From positions 248,001 to 312,000 of the forward strand of contig NZ_JASHIK010000002.1 in NCBI RefSeq assembly GCF_030733745.1: DNA of 64,000 nucleotides, in the 5' to 3' direction. Below are positions 1 to 9,747 of this stretch, piece after piece (positions within the stretch are counted from its first letter, which is position 1; every line of letters starts with the position of its first letter). A program made the translations under genes and the position numbers. Below the pieces are notes generated by a model. The model saw only the letters and a list, made by a program, of their open reading frames with translations. It was not told where the DNA came from and ran no database searches. Source of the stretch: Stappia sp. MMSF_3263. GTDB taxonomy: Bacteria > Pseudomonadota > Alphaproteobacteria > Rhizobiales > Stappiaceae.

Positions 1-912
1 ATGGCTCTTGATGACAATCCCGTTGAGGCCAAGGAAGACGCCGCCATTGACCTTGCGCGGGTCCATCTTCTCGCGCAGCCGGTCGAACGCGTCCTTGGCC
101 AGAAGATAGCCCAGACGCGCCCGCCAGGTCCGGTTCATCGCGGAGCGCAGATATCCGCCGATCTGCCGAGCGGTGCCTTCCGCCGTCTTCAGCGCGATGT
201 TGCCGGCGAAACCCTCCGTCACGACCACGTCGACGGCACCCTTGCCAAGGTCGTCGCCCTCGACGAACCCGGCATAGGTCAGGGAGCGCAGGTTCGCCTC
301 GCGCAGCAGCCGGCCGGCGGTGCGCACTTCCTCAAGGCCCTTGACCTCCTCGACGCCGATATTGAGAAGGCCGACGGTCGGGCGCTCGATGGAAAACAGG
401 ACGCGCGCCATGGCTCCGCCCAGAAGTGCGAAATCGATGAGCTGCTGTGCATCGGCGCCGATCGTCGCTCCCACGTCTAGGACGATCGACTCGCCGCGCA
501 TGGTCGGCCAGATCGCGGCGATCGCCGGGCGCTCGATATTGGCCATCGTGCGCAGGCAGAATTTCGACATGGCCATCAGGGCACCGGTGTTGCCGGCGGA
601 CACCGCAACATCCGCATGACCGGTCTTCACCGCCTCGATGGAGCGCCACATGCTGGATTTCCACCGGCCCTGGCGCAGCGCCTGACTCGGCTTGGCATCC
701 ATTGCGACCGAGACCTCGCAATGGTGCAGGGTCGAGGCCTCGCGCAGACGCGGATGCGCCTCCAGCAACGGCGCCACCACGTCGGTGTTGCCGTAGAGCG
801 AAAAGGAGATGTCGGGGCGGCGTTCGAGCGCCAGCGCTGCGCCTGGAATGACGACTTCCGCGCCCTTGTCGCCACCCATCGCATCAAGCGAGATTCGTAT
901 CGTTTGAGCCAT
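1..912 (-). CDS. plsX: Phosphate acyltransferase PlsX, 3' end cut by window edge
   Basis: PlsX converts acyl-ACP to acyl-phosphate, the acyl donor PlsY uses for membrane phospholipid synthesis (family knowledge). Reading leftward from ATG at 912, the protein begins [17 protein letters not shown] and carries the family signatures [10 protein letters not shown] and [12 protein letters not shown]. The 304 visible codons match the N-terminal part of a family of about 340-350 residues, so roughly the last 40 residues lie beyond base 1. It sits on the same strand as the upstream YceD-like gene, an association common in proteobacteria; fabH usually follows it, outside this window. Confidence 0.95.
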   Translation of the reverse strand, partial: MAQTIRISLDAMGGDKGAEVVIPGAALALERRPDISFSLYGNTDVVAPLLEAHPRLREASTLHHCEVSVAMDAKPSQALRQGRWKSSMWRSIEAVKTGHADVAVSAGNTGALMAMSKFCLRTMANIERPAIAAIWPTMRGESIVLDVGATIGADAQQLIDFALLGGAMARVLFSIERPTVGLLNIGVEEVKGLEEVRTAGRLLREANLRSLTYAGFVEGDDLGKGAVDVVVTEGFAGNIALKTAEGTARQIGGYLRSAMNRTWRARLGYLLAKDAFDRLREKMDPRKVNGGVFLGLNGIVIKSH

Positions 913-1245
913 CGTCCGCGTCTTCTGGATCAACGCCCGCCTCCCGCTCCGCCTCACGTGCGGTGGCTGCGCCGATCGGCATTGCCATCCCGAAACGTCC
1001 GAACCGCCATGCGGATCGGACCGGCTTCACGCCGTCTTGTCGTTCTTCCCGGCTTTTCCGTCGTCCCGGCAAGCGCGGCACGGCGGAGTGCTGTTTTGAC
1101 TGCCTAACGCTGTACGACCCGCATTGCGCGCTGTCGCCCGAGGCGTTGGGGAACATACCCGTTTACAACAGGGAAACAACAGCTTTCTGGCCATGCTGCA
1201 GGCCGGCGCGCAGCGTCTTCCCTTACGTTACATCGCGTTCGCGCT
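913..1245. other. 333-base gap between the YceD-like gene and plsX
   Basis: No convincing gene is visible on either strand; the short open frames here are antisense or lack family resemblance. The gap holds one weak promoter candidate for plsX, listed separately. In many proteobacteria rpmF lies between these two genes; I see no L32 ribosomal protein here, in line with the alphaproteobacterial arrangement. Confidence 0.6.
1152..1179 (-). promoter_or_regulatory. Weak sigma-70-like promoter candidate for plsX
   Basis: On the minus strand a TTGTTT box (1174-1179) and a TATGTT box (1152-1157) are separated by 16 bases, pointing toward plsX. The match is moderate and nothing else supports it. It would allow plsX to be expressed independently of the upstream gene. 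Confidence 0.25.
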
Positions 1246-1803
1246 TCACTCGTCGCGCTTGCGCAGCTTGTCAAGAATGGCAAAGGGCGAGGGTTTCTTC
1301 CCGTCCTCCGGCGCGTCCTGCCCGTCTTCGCGATAGTCCTCGGGCAGTTCGGCGCCGGGAGCGCGCGGGAACGGGTCGAGCGCCAGAGCAAACTGCTCGC
1401 ACAGGATGGCGCCAAGGTCGACCCGCCCGCCTTCCAGCTGGTCGGGCGGATCCTCGGCAAAGGCATCGACCTCGATCTCCCCGTCGTCGCTGCCGGAAAG
1501 CTCGGCCGCGTCCGGATCGAAGCGCATGGAAAAACTCTCGTCGATCTGCTGGTCGACCGGCGCCAGCGTGACGACGCAGGCCTGGACGGCATGCGCGACC
1601 AGCCAGCCCTCGACGGCGACCCCGACCTTGCGCCACCGGCGCAGCTCAAAGCGGGCCGAGACATCGCGGAGATCGACCAGCGAATAGGTCTCGATCATGC
1701 GCTGGATGTCATCGGGCCCCGGGGTGACCTCGACGACGACCGGGCGCTCGCCCACATGCAGGATGCCCTGCATGTAGCTGAACGGAAATGTATCAATGCT
1801 CAT
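1246..1803 (-). CDS. YceD-like DUF177 family protein
   Basis: A 185-residue protein beginning MSIDTFPFSYMQG, resembling the DUF177/YceD family. The family is linked with large-subunit ribosomal RNA metabolism in some organisms, but its biochemical role is unsettled. Its conserved position directly before plsX on the same strand is the main supporting context. The C-terminal third is acidic and then ends in a Lys/Arg-rich tail (PFAILDKLRKRDE). There is no signal peptide or membrane segment, so it is probably cytosolic. ATG 1803 is used. The gap to the preceding gene on this strand is only 23 bases, suggesting co-transcription. Confidence 0.8.
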   Translation of the reverse strand: MSIDTFPFSYMQGILHVGERPVVVEVTPGPDDIQRMIETYSLVDLRDVSARFELRRWRKVGVAVEGWLVAHAVQACVVTLAPVDQQIDESFSMRFDPDAAELSGSDDGEIEVDAFAEDPPDQLEGGRVDLGAILCEQFALALDPFPRAPGAELPEDYREDGQDAPEDGKKPSPFAILDKLRKRDE

Positions 1804-1826
1804 GATGCGGGCTCCGGGAAAGAGGG

Positions 1827-2363
1827 TCAGGCGGCGGCCGGCAGATCCGGCCAGCGCAGGCGACCGGCCATGATTTCGCCCGGTTCCTGTCCGGCAAGCA
1901 GGCCCGTCGCCTCGCGCAGATAGGCGGCGATCGCGCTCGCGGCAACCGGATTAGCCGCCTCGGCGAAGAGATTGCGGTCGACGACCTCGACGAGTTGCTG
2001 GCGGGTGTCGGAGGCCAGGGCCTCGGCGAGTGCTCCGGCCCGGCCATAGAAGGCTTCCGCCATCTTCTTCACCTTCTTGGGGACGCTCAGGTCGCCGACC
2101 CCCATCTCGCGCAGCGAGCCGTCCATATCGGCGAAAAACAGATCGAACAGCTCCTGCGAGAACGCGCTCACCGTCTCCCCCTCGCCCCGCAGCCGGTTCA
2201 GCACGAGGATCATATGCAGCATCAGCATCTCGAAACGACCGTCGATCGTGTCGGGAACCTGGAGCCGGCTGTAAAATCCGGATTGCCGCGCCTGCGCCAC
2301 GATCGCAGTATAAGTGGCATGCACTTCCGGATGACGACGCCGGCGGAAGAGACCGAAAACCAT
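1827..2363 (-). CDS. Ubiquinol-cytochrome c chaperone (CBP3-like) family protein
   Basis: A 178-residue protein starting MVFGLFRRRR, matching the bacterial ubiquinol-cytochrome c chaperone (CBP3/UQCC1-like) family. The mitochondrial members help assemble cytochrome b of complex III. Recognisable features are the central segment GRFEMLMLHMILVLNRL and the stretch ELFDLFFADMDGSLREMGVGD. I chose ATG 2363 over an upstream frame extension because GAGG lies 8 bases before it. It precedes the YceD-like gene closely on the same strand and is divergent from the lipoprotein gene at 2558; this chaperone-DUF177 pairing is frequent in alphaproteobacteria. Confidence 0.85.
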   Translation of the reverse strand: MVFGLFRRRRHPEVHATYTAIVAQARQSGFYSRLQVPDTIDGRFEMLMLHMILVLNRLRGEGETVSAFSQELFDLFFADMDGSLREMGVGDLSVPKKVKKMAEAFYGRAGALAEALASDTRQQLVEVVDRNLFAEAANPVAASAIAAYLREATGLLAGQEPGEIMAGRLRWPDLPAAA

Positions 2364-2557
2364 TGGATGCCTCGCTTGGACGAAGGTTGCCAAGTGGCCT
2401 AGCGCAGGTTAGGGACTTTGCCAAGGATGCACGGACAGGGATGATGCTCCGGGCGGACGGTCTTCCTTGCCGGAAACCGTTTCGCCGCGAGCCCGTTTCC
2501 ACCGGAGAATGCCTCGCGGCTGGAAATCGACGCCAGAAAGCAACAGGACACGCTTCA

Positions 2558-2995
2558 ATGAAGACATGGATTCGCGGAGCAATCGTGGTCGGTGCGCTGG
2601 CCCTGCCGCTGGGTGGCTGTTTCACCACGACGCTGAACCACGGACACGTGATCCCCTCGGAACGGGTGCGCGACATCCAGGTCGGCTCCAGCCGCGAGCA
2701 GGTGGAACTGCTGCTCGGTTCCCCGTCGACCGTGTCGCGGCTGAATGGCGAAGCCTATTACTACATCTCGCAAACGACCGAGACGACCGCCTTCCTGAGC
2801 CCGGACGTGGTCGAGCGGCGCGTCGTGGCGATCTATTTCGACGAGGACGGCTTTGTCCGCGACACGGGCTATTACAGCCTGGAAGACGGCAAGGTCCTCG
2901 ACGTGCTCACCCGCAAGACCCGCACCGGCGGCTCCGACTACGGTTTCCTGACGCAGATCCTGCGCGGCGCCAAGAACCCGAGCCTCGGCCTGTAA
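2558..2995 (+). CDS. BamE/SmpA/OmlA-type outer membrane lipoprotein
   Basis: A 145-residue lipoprotein beginning MKTWIRGAIVVGALALPLGGC. The hydrophobic signal ends in a lipobox (LGG-Cys21), so it should be lipidated and periplasm-facing. The following domain has the SmpA/OmlA pattern: IQVGSSREQVELLLGSPS, then a Tyr-rich strand (EAYYYISQT) and VVAIYFDEDGFV. BamE is a small partner of the BamA outer-membrane protein assembly machine; members in alphaproteobacteria are usually annotated only as SmpA/OmlA family. A strong bidirectional terminator follows about 50 bases downstream, so the gene looks monocistronic. Confidence 0.88.
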   Translation: MKTWIRGAIVVGALALPLGGCFTTTLNHGHVIPSERVRDIQVGSSREQVELLLGSPSTVSRLNGEAYYYISQTTETTAFLSPDVVERRVVAIYFDEDGFVRDTGYYSLEDGKVLDVLTRKTRTGGSDYGFLTQILRGAKNPSLGL

Positions 2996-3046
2996 AGAGG
3001 AAGAATGCGCAGCGTCGGCGGCGCAGCTTCCTTGTACTTGCGAACG

Positions 3047-3085
3047 CAAAAGGCGCCCGCCGGATCCCGGCGGGCGCCTTTGTTT
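3047..3085. terminator. Bidirectional intrinsic terminator between the lipoprotein gene and hppA
   Basis: A perfect 13-bp stem (3051-3063 with 3067-3079) closes a 3-base loop. It is flanked by an A-run on the left and TTTGTTTT on the right, so it can terminate both the plus-strand lipoprotein gene and the minus-strand pyrophosphatase gene that ends at 3106. Confidence 0.92.
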
Positions 3086-3105
3086 TCAGCCTGGCCTTGC
3101 GGCGA

Positions 3106-5241
3106 TCAGCTGTGGGCGAGAACCGCCAGCAGCAGCAACGCGATGATATTGGTGATCTTGATCATCGGGTTGACCGCCGGACCGGCGGTGTCCTTGTACG
3201 GATCGCCAACCGTATCGCCGGTGACCGACGCCTTGTGCGCTTCCGAACCCTTCTCGTGCTTGACGCCGTCCTTGTCGACGAAGCCGTCCTCGAAGGATTT
3301 CTTGGCATTGTCCCAGGCACCGCCGCCCGCCGTCATCGAGATGGCGACGAACAGGCCCGTGACAATCACGCCGAGAAGCATGGCGCCGAGCGAGGCAAAG
3401 CCTTGCGACTTGCCGGCAATCGCCGTGATCACGAAGAAAATCACGATCGGCGAGAGCACCGGCATCAAGGAGGGCACGATCATCTCGCGGATCGCGGCCT
3501 TGGTCAGCATGTCGACCGCACGACCATAGTCGGGCTTCTCCGTGCCTTCCATGATCCCCGGCTTTTCCCGGAACTGGCGGCGGACTTCCTCCACCACCGC
3601 GCCGGCGGCGCGTCCGACCGCCGTCATCGAGATGCCGCCGAAGAGATAGGGCAGCAACCCGCCGAACAGCAGGCCGACGACGACATAGGGGTTGGAGAGC
3701 GAGAAATCGACGCTGACGCCATCGAAATAGCTGCCCGGCGCCGCGTTGGCCGCGAAGAACTTCAGGTCCTCCGTGTAGGCGGCGAAAAGCACCAGCGCGC
3801 CGAGGCCGGCCGATCCGATCGCATAGCCCTTGGTCACCGCCTTGGTGGTGTTGCCGACAGCGTCGAGCGCGTCGGTGGTGACGCGTACTTCCTTCGGCAG
3901 GCCGGCCATTTCGGCGATGCCGCCGGCATTGTCCGTGACCGGGCCGAACGCATCGAGCGCAACCACCATGCCGGCAAGCGCCAGCATCGTCGTCACGGCG
4001 ATGGCGATACCGAAAAGACCCGCCAGATTGAAGGCACCAAGGATGCCGGCAATGATGACGATGGCCGGCAATGCGGTTGCTTCCAGCGAGATGGCCAGGC
4101 CCTGGATGACGTTGGTACCGTGGCCGGTGACCGAAGCCTGGGCGATGGAACGCACCGGGCGGTAGTCGGTCCCGGTGTAGTACTCCGTGACCCAGATGAT
4201 CAGGCCGGTGACGACGAGACCCACAAGCCCGCAATAGAACAGGTGCCGGCCGGCGAAGGTCACACCGCCGCTCGTCGTGTACTCGGTGGAGAAGCCGAGC
4301 CAGAAGAACACGATGCCGAACAGCGCCACGGCGGACAATACGGCCGTTGCGATGAAGCCCTTGTAGAGCGCGCCCATGATCGAGTTGTTGGCACCAAGCT
4401 TGACGAAGAAGGTGCCAATGATCGAAGTGACGACGCAGGCGCCGCCGATGACGAGCGGCAGCAGCATCAGTTCAAGCGCCGCGGCGCCGGTGAAAAAGAT
4501 CGAGGCCAGCACCATGGTGGCGACCACGGTCACGGCATAGGTCTCGAACAGGTCGGCGGCCATGCCGGCGCAGTCACCGACATTGTCGCCGACATTGTCG
4601 GCGATGGTGGCCGGATTGCGCGGATCGTCCTCGGGGATGCCCGCTTCCACCTTGCCGACGAGATCGCCGCCGACATCCGCACCCTTGGTGAAGATGCCGC
4701 CGCCCAGACGGGCGAAGATGGAAATCAGCGAAGCGCCGAAGCCGAGCGCCACGAGGGAGTCGATCACGGTTCGGCTCTGCGCCTCGTAGCCGAGCCCCCC
4801 GGTGAGGATCGCGTAATAGACGGCAACGCCGAGCAGCGCCAGACCGGCGACCAGGAGCCCGGTGACCGCGCCCGACTTGAAGGCGATCTCGAGCCCCGCC
4901 GCAAGCGACGTGCTGGCCGCCTGCGCCGTGCGGACGTTGGCGCGCACCGAGACAAGCATGCCGATATAGCCGGCGGCAGCGGACAGCACTGCGCCAATGG
5001 CGAAGCCGATGGCGACAAGCATGCCGAGCAGCCATGCCACCAGGGCGAAGATGACCACGCCGACGATCGCGATCGTCGTGTACTGCCGGTTGAGATAGGC
5101 CTGCGCGCCTTCCTGGATGGCACCGGCGATTTCCTGCATGCGGGCGTTGCCGGCATCCGCCGCCATGACCGACTGGATCGCCCATGCGCCATAGGCGACG
5201 GACAGGAGACCACAAAGGATTACAATTACAAGCTCGAGCAT
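3106..5241 (-). CDS. hppA: K+-independent membrane-bound H+-translocating pyrophosphatase
   Basis: A 711-residue integral membrane pump that couples pyrophosphate hydrolysis to proton export. It contains the substrate-binding signatures GGDLVGKVE and [19 protein letters not shown] plus the C-terminal acidic cluster near [14 protein letters not shown]. In the motif [10 protein letters not shown], lysine (residue about 467) occupies the position that distinguishes K+-independent enzymes; K+-dependent forms have alanine there. About 16 hydrophobic segments are expected for the family. ATG 5241 was chosen because the protein then begins [12 protein letters not shown], a membrane segment, with GGGGGAAG just upstream. 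Transcription likely ends at the shared terminator at 3047-3085. Confidence 0.97.
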   Translation of the reverse strand: MLELVIVILCGLLSVAYGAWAIQSVMAADAGNARMQEIAGAIQEGAQAYLNRQYTTIAIVGVVIFALVAWLLGMLVAIGFAIGAVLSAAAGYIGMLVSVRANVRTAQAASTSLAAGLEIAFKSGAVTGLLVAGLALLGVAVYYAILTGGLGYEAQSRTVIDSLVALGFGASLISIFARLGGGIFTKGADVGGDLVGKVEAGIPEDDPRNPATIADNVGDNVGDCAGMAADLFETYAVTVVATMVLASIFFTGAAALELMLLPLVIGGACVVTSIIGTFFVKLGANNSIMGALYKGFIATAVLSAVALFGIVFFWLGFSTEYTTSGGVTFAGRHLFYCGLVGLVVTGLIIWVTEYYTGTDYRPVRSIAQASVTGHGTNVIQGLAISLEATALPAIVIIAGILGAFNLAGLFGIAIAVTTMLALAGMVVALDAFGPVTDNAGGIAEMAGLPKEVRVTTDALDAVGNTTKAVTKGYAIGSAGLGALVLFAAYTEDLKFFAANAAPGSYFDGVSVDFSLSNPYVVVGLLFGGLLPYLFGGISMTAVGRAAGAVVEEVRRQFREKPGIMEGTEKPDYGRAVDMLTKAAIREMIVPSLMPVLSPIVIFFVITAIAGKSQGFASLGAMLLGVIVTGLFVAISMTAGGGAWDNAKKSFEDGFVDKDGVKHEKGSEAHKASVTGDTVGDPYKDTAGPAVNPMIKITNIIALLLLAVLAHS

Positions 5242-5306
5242 TCTTCCCCCCAATGAAGGACGCGAAAGGACCGTTGGTTCATTGTTATCCGGTCCCGTGG
5301 GGAAGA

Positions 5307-5334
5307 ACGGTATCCGTCCTGCGCGTCCCGTCAA
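5307..5334 (-). promoter_or_regulatory. Promoter candidate for hppA
   Basis: On the minus strand TTGACG (5329-5334) and TACCGT (5307-5312) are spaced by 16 bases, about 65 bases upstream of the hppA start. The -35 box is good and the -10 box poor. Confidence 0.3.
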
Positions 5335-5400
5335 GGACGAGTTTCCACCCTTTCACGATGGCGCAAGGACGTCCCGCCGCAGCATGGCGGGCTTTCGCTG

Positions 5401-6639
5401 TCAGCCGATCGCGCGGCCCTTCTCAAATCTGACAAGCCAGACGATGAGGCCCAGACAGGCCAGCGTGAACGGGAAGACCAGCGTGTTGATCGTCGCCCAC
5501 CCCTGATACTGCAACAGCGCGCCGGAAGAGAACGACGCGGCGGCAACGAAACCGAAAACCAGGAAGTCATTGACCGACTGGACGGTGTTGCGCTCGCTCG
5601 GCCGATAGACGTCCGTCAGCATTGCGGTCGCTCCGATGAAGCCAAAATTCCAGCCCAGCCCGAGCAGGATCAGGGCGATCCAGAAATGACCGACCTCGAC
5701 GCCCGACAGTGCCACGACGGCACAGGCGGCGAGCAGAGAAAGACCAATAATGACAATACGTTCCTTGCCAAACCTGGCGATCAGGTGACCCGTGAAGAAG
5801 CTCGGCCCGAACATCGCCAGAACGTGCCACTGGATGGCATGGGCGGCGTCTGTCTGGGTCAGGCCGCAGGCGATCATGGCAAGCGGCGTCGCCGTCATCA
5901 CCAGGCTCATCAGGGCATAGGAGGTTATGGCGCAAGCGGCGGCGACGATGAAGCGCGGCTGGGTCATGATCACCGCGAGCGGGCGACGCGATCCGTCGGC
6001 AACGGGGCCGCGCGGCGGGCGCGGGATCGAGACGAAGGCGACGATGCACAGACTGACAAGGGAGAGCGCCGCCTGGGCCACATAGGTTCCGGCGAACATC
6101 ACCGGCTCGAACAGGTCGGCCGTGTTGATCACCGTCTGGGGGCCGACGATGCCGGCCGCCACGCCGCCGGCCAGGACGAAGGATATCGCCTTCGGCTTGA
6201 ACGCCTCGCTCGCCGTGTCGGCGGCGGCGAATCGGTACTGGTGAGCGAAAGCGCTGACGATGCCGCTGCCCATGGTGCCGAGGCAGAAGAGCAGAAAGTT
6301 GGCCTCGAAGATCGCATGGGCGGACAAGAGCCCCGCGAGAATGCCCAGAGCGGCCGAGCCGACGAAGCCCGCACGGCGGCCGAAACGATGCATGATGGCG
6401 CCCGCCGGCAGTGCGCCGAAGGCCGTGCCGAGCACGAAGCAGGACACCGGCAGGGTCGCAAGCGACTTGTCGGCGCCAAGCAGGCTCGCCCCGACCAGCG
6501 AGGCGGACGCGATGACGATGGAGGCCGACGCACCGCCAAGGGCCTGCGCGCAGGCAAGAAGCACCGCGTTGCGGCGGGCGAGACCGTCATTGACGAGAGA
6601 AGCCGGCGGGGCCGACACGTTTGCGCCTTGGGCGGTCAT
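5401..6639 (-). CDS. Major facilitator superfamily (MFS) transporter
   Basis: A 412-residue protein with about 12 hydrophobic segments arranged as two halves of six. The loop after the second segment reads MHRFGRRAGF, a good match to the MFS signature between helices 2 and 3; the corresponding loop in the second half is LIARFGKERIV. The substrate cannot be told from sequence. Distant members of this subgroup are annotated as putative drug or sugar exporters, but that is not evidence here. ATG 6639 is used. It lies on the same strand as nusB and hppA, with gaps of about 140-160 bases on each side, so it may have its own promoter. Confidence 0.88.
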   Translation of the reverse strand: MTAQGANVSAPPASLVNDGLARRNAVLLACAQALGGASASIVIASASLVGASLLGADKSLATLPVSCFVLGTAFGALPAGAIMHRFGRRAGFVGSAALGILAGLLSAHAIFEANFLLFCLGTMGSGIVSAFAHQYRFAAADTASEAFKPKAISFVLAGGVAAGIVGPQTVINTADLFEPVMFAGTYVAQAALSLVSLCIVAFVSIPRPPRGPVADGSRRPLAVIMTQPRFIVAAACAITSYALMSLVMTATPLAMIACGLTQTDAAHAIQWHVLAMFGPSFFTGHLIARFGKERIVIIGLSLLAACAVVALSGVEVGHFWIALILLGLGWNFGFIGATAMLTDVYRPSERNTVQSVNDFLVFGFVAAASFSSGALLQYQGWATINTLVFPFTLACLGLIVWLVRFEKGRAIG

Positions 6640-6733
6640 CTGGATCTGTCCTGCGGGTCAGTCTGGCGGGATTCCGGCAGCGACCGGAACACGCACAGCC
6701 TAGTGCAGGCAACAGGCAAGGACAACGGTGACA

Positions 6734-6754
6734 CGGCTATATGGGCCATAGCCG
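6734..6754 (-). terminator. Hairpin downstream of nusB, possible terminator
   Basis: Perfect 7-bp arms (CGGCTAT at 6734-6740, ATAGCCG at 6748-6754) enclose a 7-base loop, 30 bases after the nusB stop. There is no U-run after it, so it is at best a weak intrinsic terminator. Confidence 0.3.
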
Positions 6755-6783
6755 CGGGTCATACCCCATCGGAGCGCCCGTGC

Positions 6784-7347
6784 TCAGGCGCCCTCGCCGG
6801 GCTCCTCCCGTGCAGACGGCTCATCGACGACAGGCGGCTCGGACGACTTTGCCGGCGCATCGAATTCCGCTTCCCGGAACTCGCGGGCAAGCTTGTCGAG
6901 AACGCCGTTGACCATGCGCGGCTCGTCTTCCTCGTAGAATGCGCGGGCGACGTCGATGTATTCGCTGATGACCACGCGCCCTGGTACGTCCTTGCGGCGC
7001 ATCAGTTCGAAGGCACCGGCACGCAGGATCGCCCGCAGCGTCGTGTCGATGCGTTTCAGCGGCCAGCCCGCGACGAGCGAGCGGTGAATGACCGGGTCGA
7101 GAATGCGCTGCTCGGCGACGACACCCTTGACGAGATCGCGGAACCAGGCCGGGTCGGCCTCTCGGTACTGCTCGCCGTCAAGCTCTGCGCCAAGACGAAA
7201 GGCCTCGAACTCGGCCAGCACGTCGGCCAGCGATGAACCGCCGACATCCATCTGGTAGAGCGCCTGGACGGCGGAAAGACGCGCCGCGCCCCGCTTGTTG
7301 GCGGGGCGGGCAGCAGGCTCCGTCCGGGCTTCGTTCTCGTCACTCAT
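6784..7347 (-). CDS. nusB: Transcription antitermination factor NusB
   Basis: NusB, with NusE (S10), binds boxA RNA in ribosomal RNA transcripts and supports processive antitermination (family knowledge). The 187-residue protein has the NusB helical core: [16 protein letters not shown] near the N-terminus, then [19 protein letters not shown] and the C-terminal signature [12 protein letters not shown] followed by [11 protein letters not shown]. It is longer than the usual 140-160 residues because of an N-terminal extension and an acidic, proline-rich C-terminal tail of about 30 residues, both common in Rhizobiales. It begins 3 bases after the ribH stop, so translation is probably coupled in the rib operon. 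Confidence 0.96.
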   Translation of the reverse strand: MSDENEARTEPAARPANKRGAARLSAVQALYQMDVGGSSLADVLAEFEAFRLGAELDGEQYREADPAWFRDLVKGVVAEQRILDPVIHRSLVAGWPLKRIDTTLRAILRAGAFELMRRKDVPGRVVISEYIDVARAFYEEDEPRMVNGVLDKLAREFREAEFDAPAKSSEPPVVDEPSAREEPGEGA

Positions 7348-7350
7348 CTG

Positions 7351-7797
7351 TCAGACCCCGAGGCGATCCCGGACCGCGATCATGTCGAGCGCGGCCTGCG
7401 CGGCGGCACCGCCCTTGTTCTTCTGCTGGACATCGGCGCGCGCCCAGGCCTGCTCGCGGTTCTCCACCGTGAGGATGCCGTTGCCGAGCGGCAGGGCCGC
7501 ATCGATCACCAGTTCCATGACGGCGCGAGCGGATTCGTTGGCGACAATGTCATAGTGGCTCGTCTCGCCGCGGATGACGCAGCCAAGCAGGACGAAACCG
7601 TCGAAATCGGCCTGGCCGCTTTCCATGGCGGCAAGCGCCATCGCCAGCGCCGCCGGGATTTCAAGCACGCCCGGGACGGAGATGCGGGTCACGTCGGCGC
7701 CATGGCCTTCGAGAACCTCGGTCGCGCCGGCAAGGAGGGCGTCGGCAATATCGTCGTAGAAGCGGGCGTCAATGATCAGGATGCGGGGAGTCGTCAT
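7351..7797 (-). CDS. ribH: 6,7-dimethyl-8-ribityllumazine synthase
   Basis: Catalyses condensation of 5-amino-6-ribitylamino-uracil with dihydroxybutanone phosphate, the penultimate step of riboflavin synthesis. The 148-residue protein shows family landmarks: ARFYDD at the N-terminus, VPGVLEIPAAL, VLLGCVIRGETSHYD, and PLGNGILTVEN with EQAWARA. I start it at ATG 7797 (MTTPRILIID) because the upstream in-frame sequence is unlike the family and would add 54 residues. The 195 bases separating it from ribE are GC-rich and hairpin-prone, with no gene. It is followed at 3 bases by nusB. Confidence 0.97.
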   Translation of the reverse strand: MTTPRILIIDARFYDDIADALLAGATEVLEGHGADVTRISVPGVLEIPAALAMALAAMESGQADFDGFVLLGCVIRGETSHYDIVANESARAVMELVIDAALPLGNGILTVENREQAWARADVQQKNKGGAAAQAALDMIAVRDRLGV

Positions 7798-7992
7798 GTC
7801 GCTCTCGTCGCTTTCGTGGTTCTCGGGCCGGTCGCGCGGCAAGGCGCCGAAGGGCGCGCGGGAGGAACCGGCCGGGCAGCCGGCGGAGCCGGCTTCAGGG
7901 TGCCGGTAGGAACCATGTCGGGCAGCGTTTGTCCAGCGCGGATTGCCCGGGGCTGCCATGCCTCCATCGGGAGCTCTGCAGGATGCCGGGGT

Positions 7993-8595
7993 TCAGCGGT
8001 ATTCGGCAAGCCGCGCCGCGTAGCGGGCCATCATGTCGACCTCGAGATTGACCTTGTCGCCGACTCCGCGCTCGGCCCAGGTCGTTGCCGTCAACGTGTG
8101 CGGGATGAGGAAAACGGTGAACGTGTCCCCCTCCACCTCGTTGACGGTCAGCGAGGTGCCGTCGAGCGCGACACCTCCTTTTTTCGCGATGAAGCGGGCG
8201 CTATCCTGCGGCACGCGAAAGCGGAAGAAGACGCTGTCGGGATGATCCTGGCGGGCAATGATCTCGGCGACGCCGTCGACATGCCCCTGAACGACATGAC
8301 CGCCGAGCTCGTCGCCGATCTTCAACGAGCGTTCCAGGTTGACACGGTCGCCCGGCTGCCACGCCCCGACCGTGGTCAGGCGCAGCGTTTCGGCGGCGGA
8401 TTCGATCTCGAACCAGTTGCCGGTGTCGCCCTGCCCCCTGGCGGTGACCGTGTGACAAACCCCGCCGCAGGCGATGGAGGCGCCGATGTCGATCCCCTCC
8501 GGATCGTAGAGCGTGTCGATCCGCGTGCGCAGACCGGCCGGAATCTCCGTCACGGACGCGATGCGCCCCACGTCTGTGATGATGCCGGTGAACAT
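7993..8595 (-). CDS. ribE: Riboflavin synthase, alpha chain
   Basis: Dismutates two lumazine molecules to riboflavin plus the ribitylamino-uracil precursor. The 200-residue protein shows the internal duplication of two lumazine-binding barrels. It starts at the canonical MFTGIITDVG; each half has a GVCHTV- or GTSLTV-type motif (SIACGGVCHTVT, then GVALDGTSLTVN). ATG 8595 was chosen because family members start at this Met; a further upstream start is possible but adds only nine residues. The start lies next to the ribD stop at 8597, indicating coupling within the ribD-ribE pair. Confidence 0.96.
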   Translation of the reverse strand: MFTGIITDVGRIASVTEIPAGLRTRIDTLYDPEGIDIGASIACGGVCHTVTARGQGDTGNWFEIESAAETLRLTTVGAWQPGDRVNLERSLKIGDELGGHVVQGHVDGVAEIIARQDHPDSVFFRFRVPQDSARFIAKKGGVALDGTSLTVNEVEGDTFTVFLIPHTLTATTWAERGVGDKVNLEVDMMARYAARLAEYR

Positions 8596-8596
8596 G

Positions 8597-9727
8597 TCAG
8601 GTCTCGCTTCTGTCGCGTACATAATGGGTCATGGTGTCGGCGCCAACCGTCCGTTGCCCGACAGTCCGGTAGCCCGGATCCTGAGAGACGAGGTCGACAC
8701 CCCGGTCGCCGAAGGGCGGGATGCCGCCCTCCCCGATCACCAATTCGCTCTGTGAAATGATCACCTCGTCGGCAAGGTCGGCATCGAGGAAAGCGCGGGC
8801 GATCGCCGAACCGCCCTCCACCATCAGTTTGGTGATGCCGCGCTGGCCAAGGGCCCGCACCGCGGCCTGCGGCTCGATGCGGCCGTCCTTGGGACGCGCC
8901 AGGCGGATCACCGTACAGCCGGCGCTCGTCAGCGCCTCGGTCCGTTCGGGATCCGCGTCGGCGGCGACAAGCAGCCACAACGGCACCTCTGCGGCAGTGG
9001 CCACGAGATTGCTGTCGAGCGGCAGGCGGGCGCTGGTGTCCAGGATGATGCGCACCGGCGAGCGGTGGCCAAGGCCCGGCAGCCGGCAGTTGAGAACGGG
9101 ATCGTCGGCGAGCGCCGTTCCGATACCGACAAGGATGCCGTCGCATTCGGCCCGCAGGATGTGGACCCGGCGGAAAACATCCTCGCCGGTGATCGCGATC
9201 TGGCCGGCCCCGCTCTTGCCGATATAGCCGTCACGGGAAACCGCGAGCTTGAGCACGACCTGGGGCCGGCCGCGCGTCAACCGGCTGACATGGCCGGCAT
9301 GAAGCGCCGCGCAAAGGTCCTCGCGAATGCCAGAGGCAACCTCGACGCCGGCATCGCGCAGCATGGCGACGCCGCGTCCGGCAACGCGCGGATTGGGATC
9401 GAGCAAGCCGATGACGACGCGCCTGACGCCGGCTTCGGCGAGCGCCACCGAACAGGGCCCGGTGCGCCCCTGGTGCGAACACGGCTCAAGCGTAACGTAG
9501 CAGGTGGCGCCACGCGCCTTTTCGCCTGCCTCCGTCAGGGCAACGACCTCGGCATGCGGCCCGCCGGGCGGGCGTGTGTAGCCGCGCCCGACAATCACCG
9601 GACCGTCACCGTCGTCGCGCACGATCAACGCGCCGACGGCCGGGTTCGGCCAGACACGACCAAGCGCACGCCTCGCGTAGGAGGCCGCGGCAGCCATGAA
9701 ACGATCGTCGTTCCAGCCGTTGGACAT
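8597..9727 (-). CDS. ribD: Bifunctional pyrimidine deaminase/reductase RibD
   Basis: Performs the second and third steps of riboflavin synthesis: deamination of the pyrimidine and NADPH reduction of its ribosyl side chain. Residues 1-145 form the deaminase, with the zinc site HAE (His58, Glu60) and Cys83/Cys92 in PCSHQGRTGPC. Residues from about 150 to the end form the reductase, including LKLAVSRDGYIG and KLMVEGGSAIARAFLDADL. The length of 376 residues is normal. ATG 9727 is used. It follows nrdR by 20 bases and directly precedes ribE. Confidence 0.97.
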   Translation of the reverse strand: MSNGWNDDRFMAAAASYARRALGRVWPNPAVGALIVRDDGDGPVIVGRGYTRPPGGPHAEVVALTEAGEKARGATCYVTLEPCSHQGRTGPCSVALAEAGVRRVVIGLLDPNPRVAGRGVAMLRDAGVEVASGIREDLCAALHAGHVSRLTRGRPQVVLKLAVSRDGYIGKSGAGQIAITGEDVFRRVHILRAECDGILVGIGTALADDPVLNCRLPGLGHRSPVRIILDTSARLPLDSNLVATAAEVPLWLLVAADADPERTEALTSAGCTVIRLARPKDGRIEPQAAVRALGQRGITKLMVEGGSAIARAFLDADLADEVIISQSELVIGEGGIPPFGDRGVDLVSQDPGYRTVGQRTVGADTMTHYVRDRSET

Positions 9728-9747
9728 GCGCGTGATACGTCCGTCGA

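Noticed and set aside
2467-5256. 929-codon open frame on the plus strand
   Set aside because: Antisense to the pyrophosphatase gene, which is unmistakable; the translation is Arg/His/Asp-rich noise.
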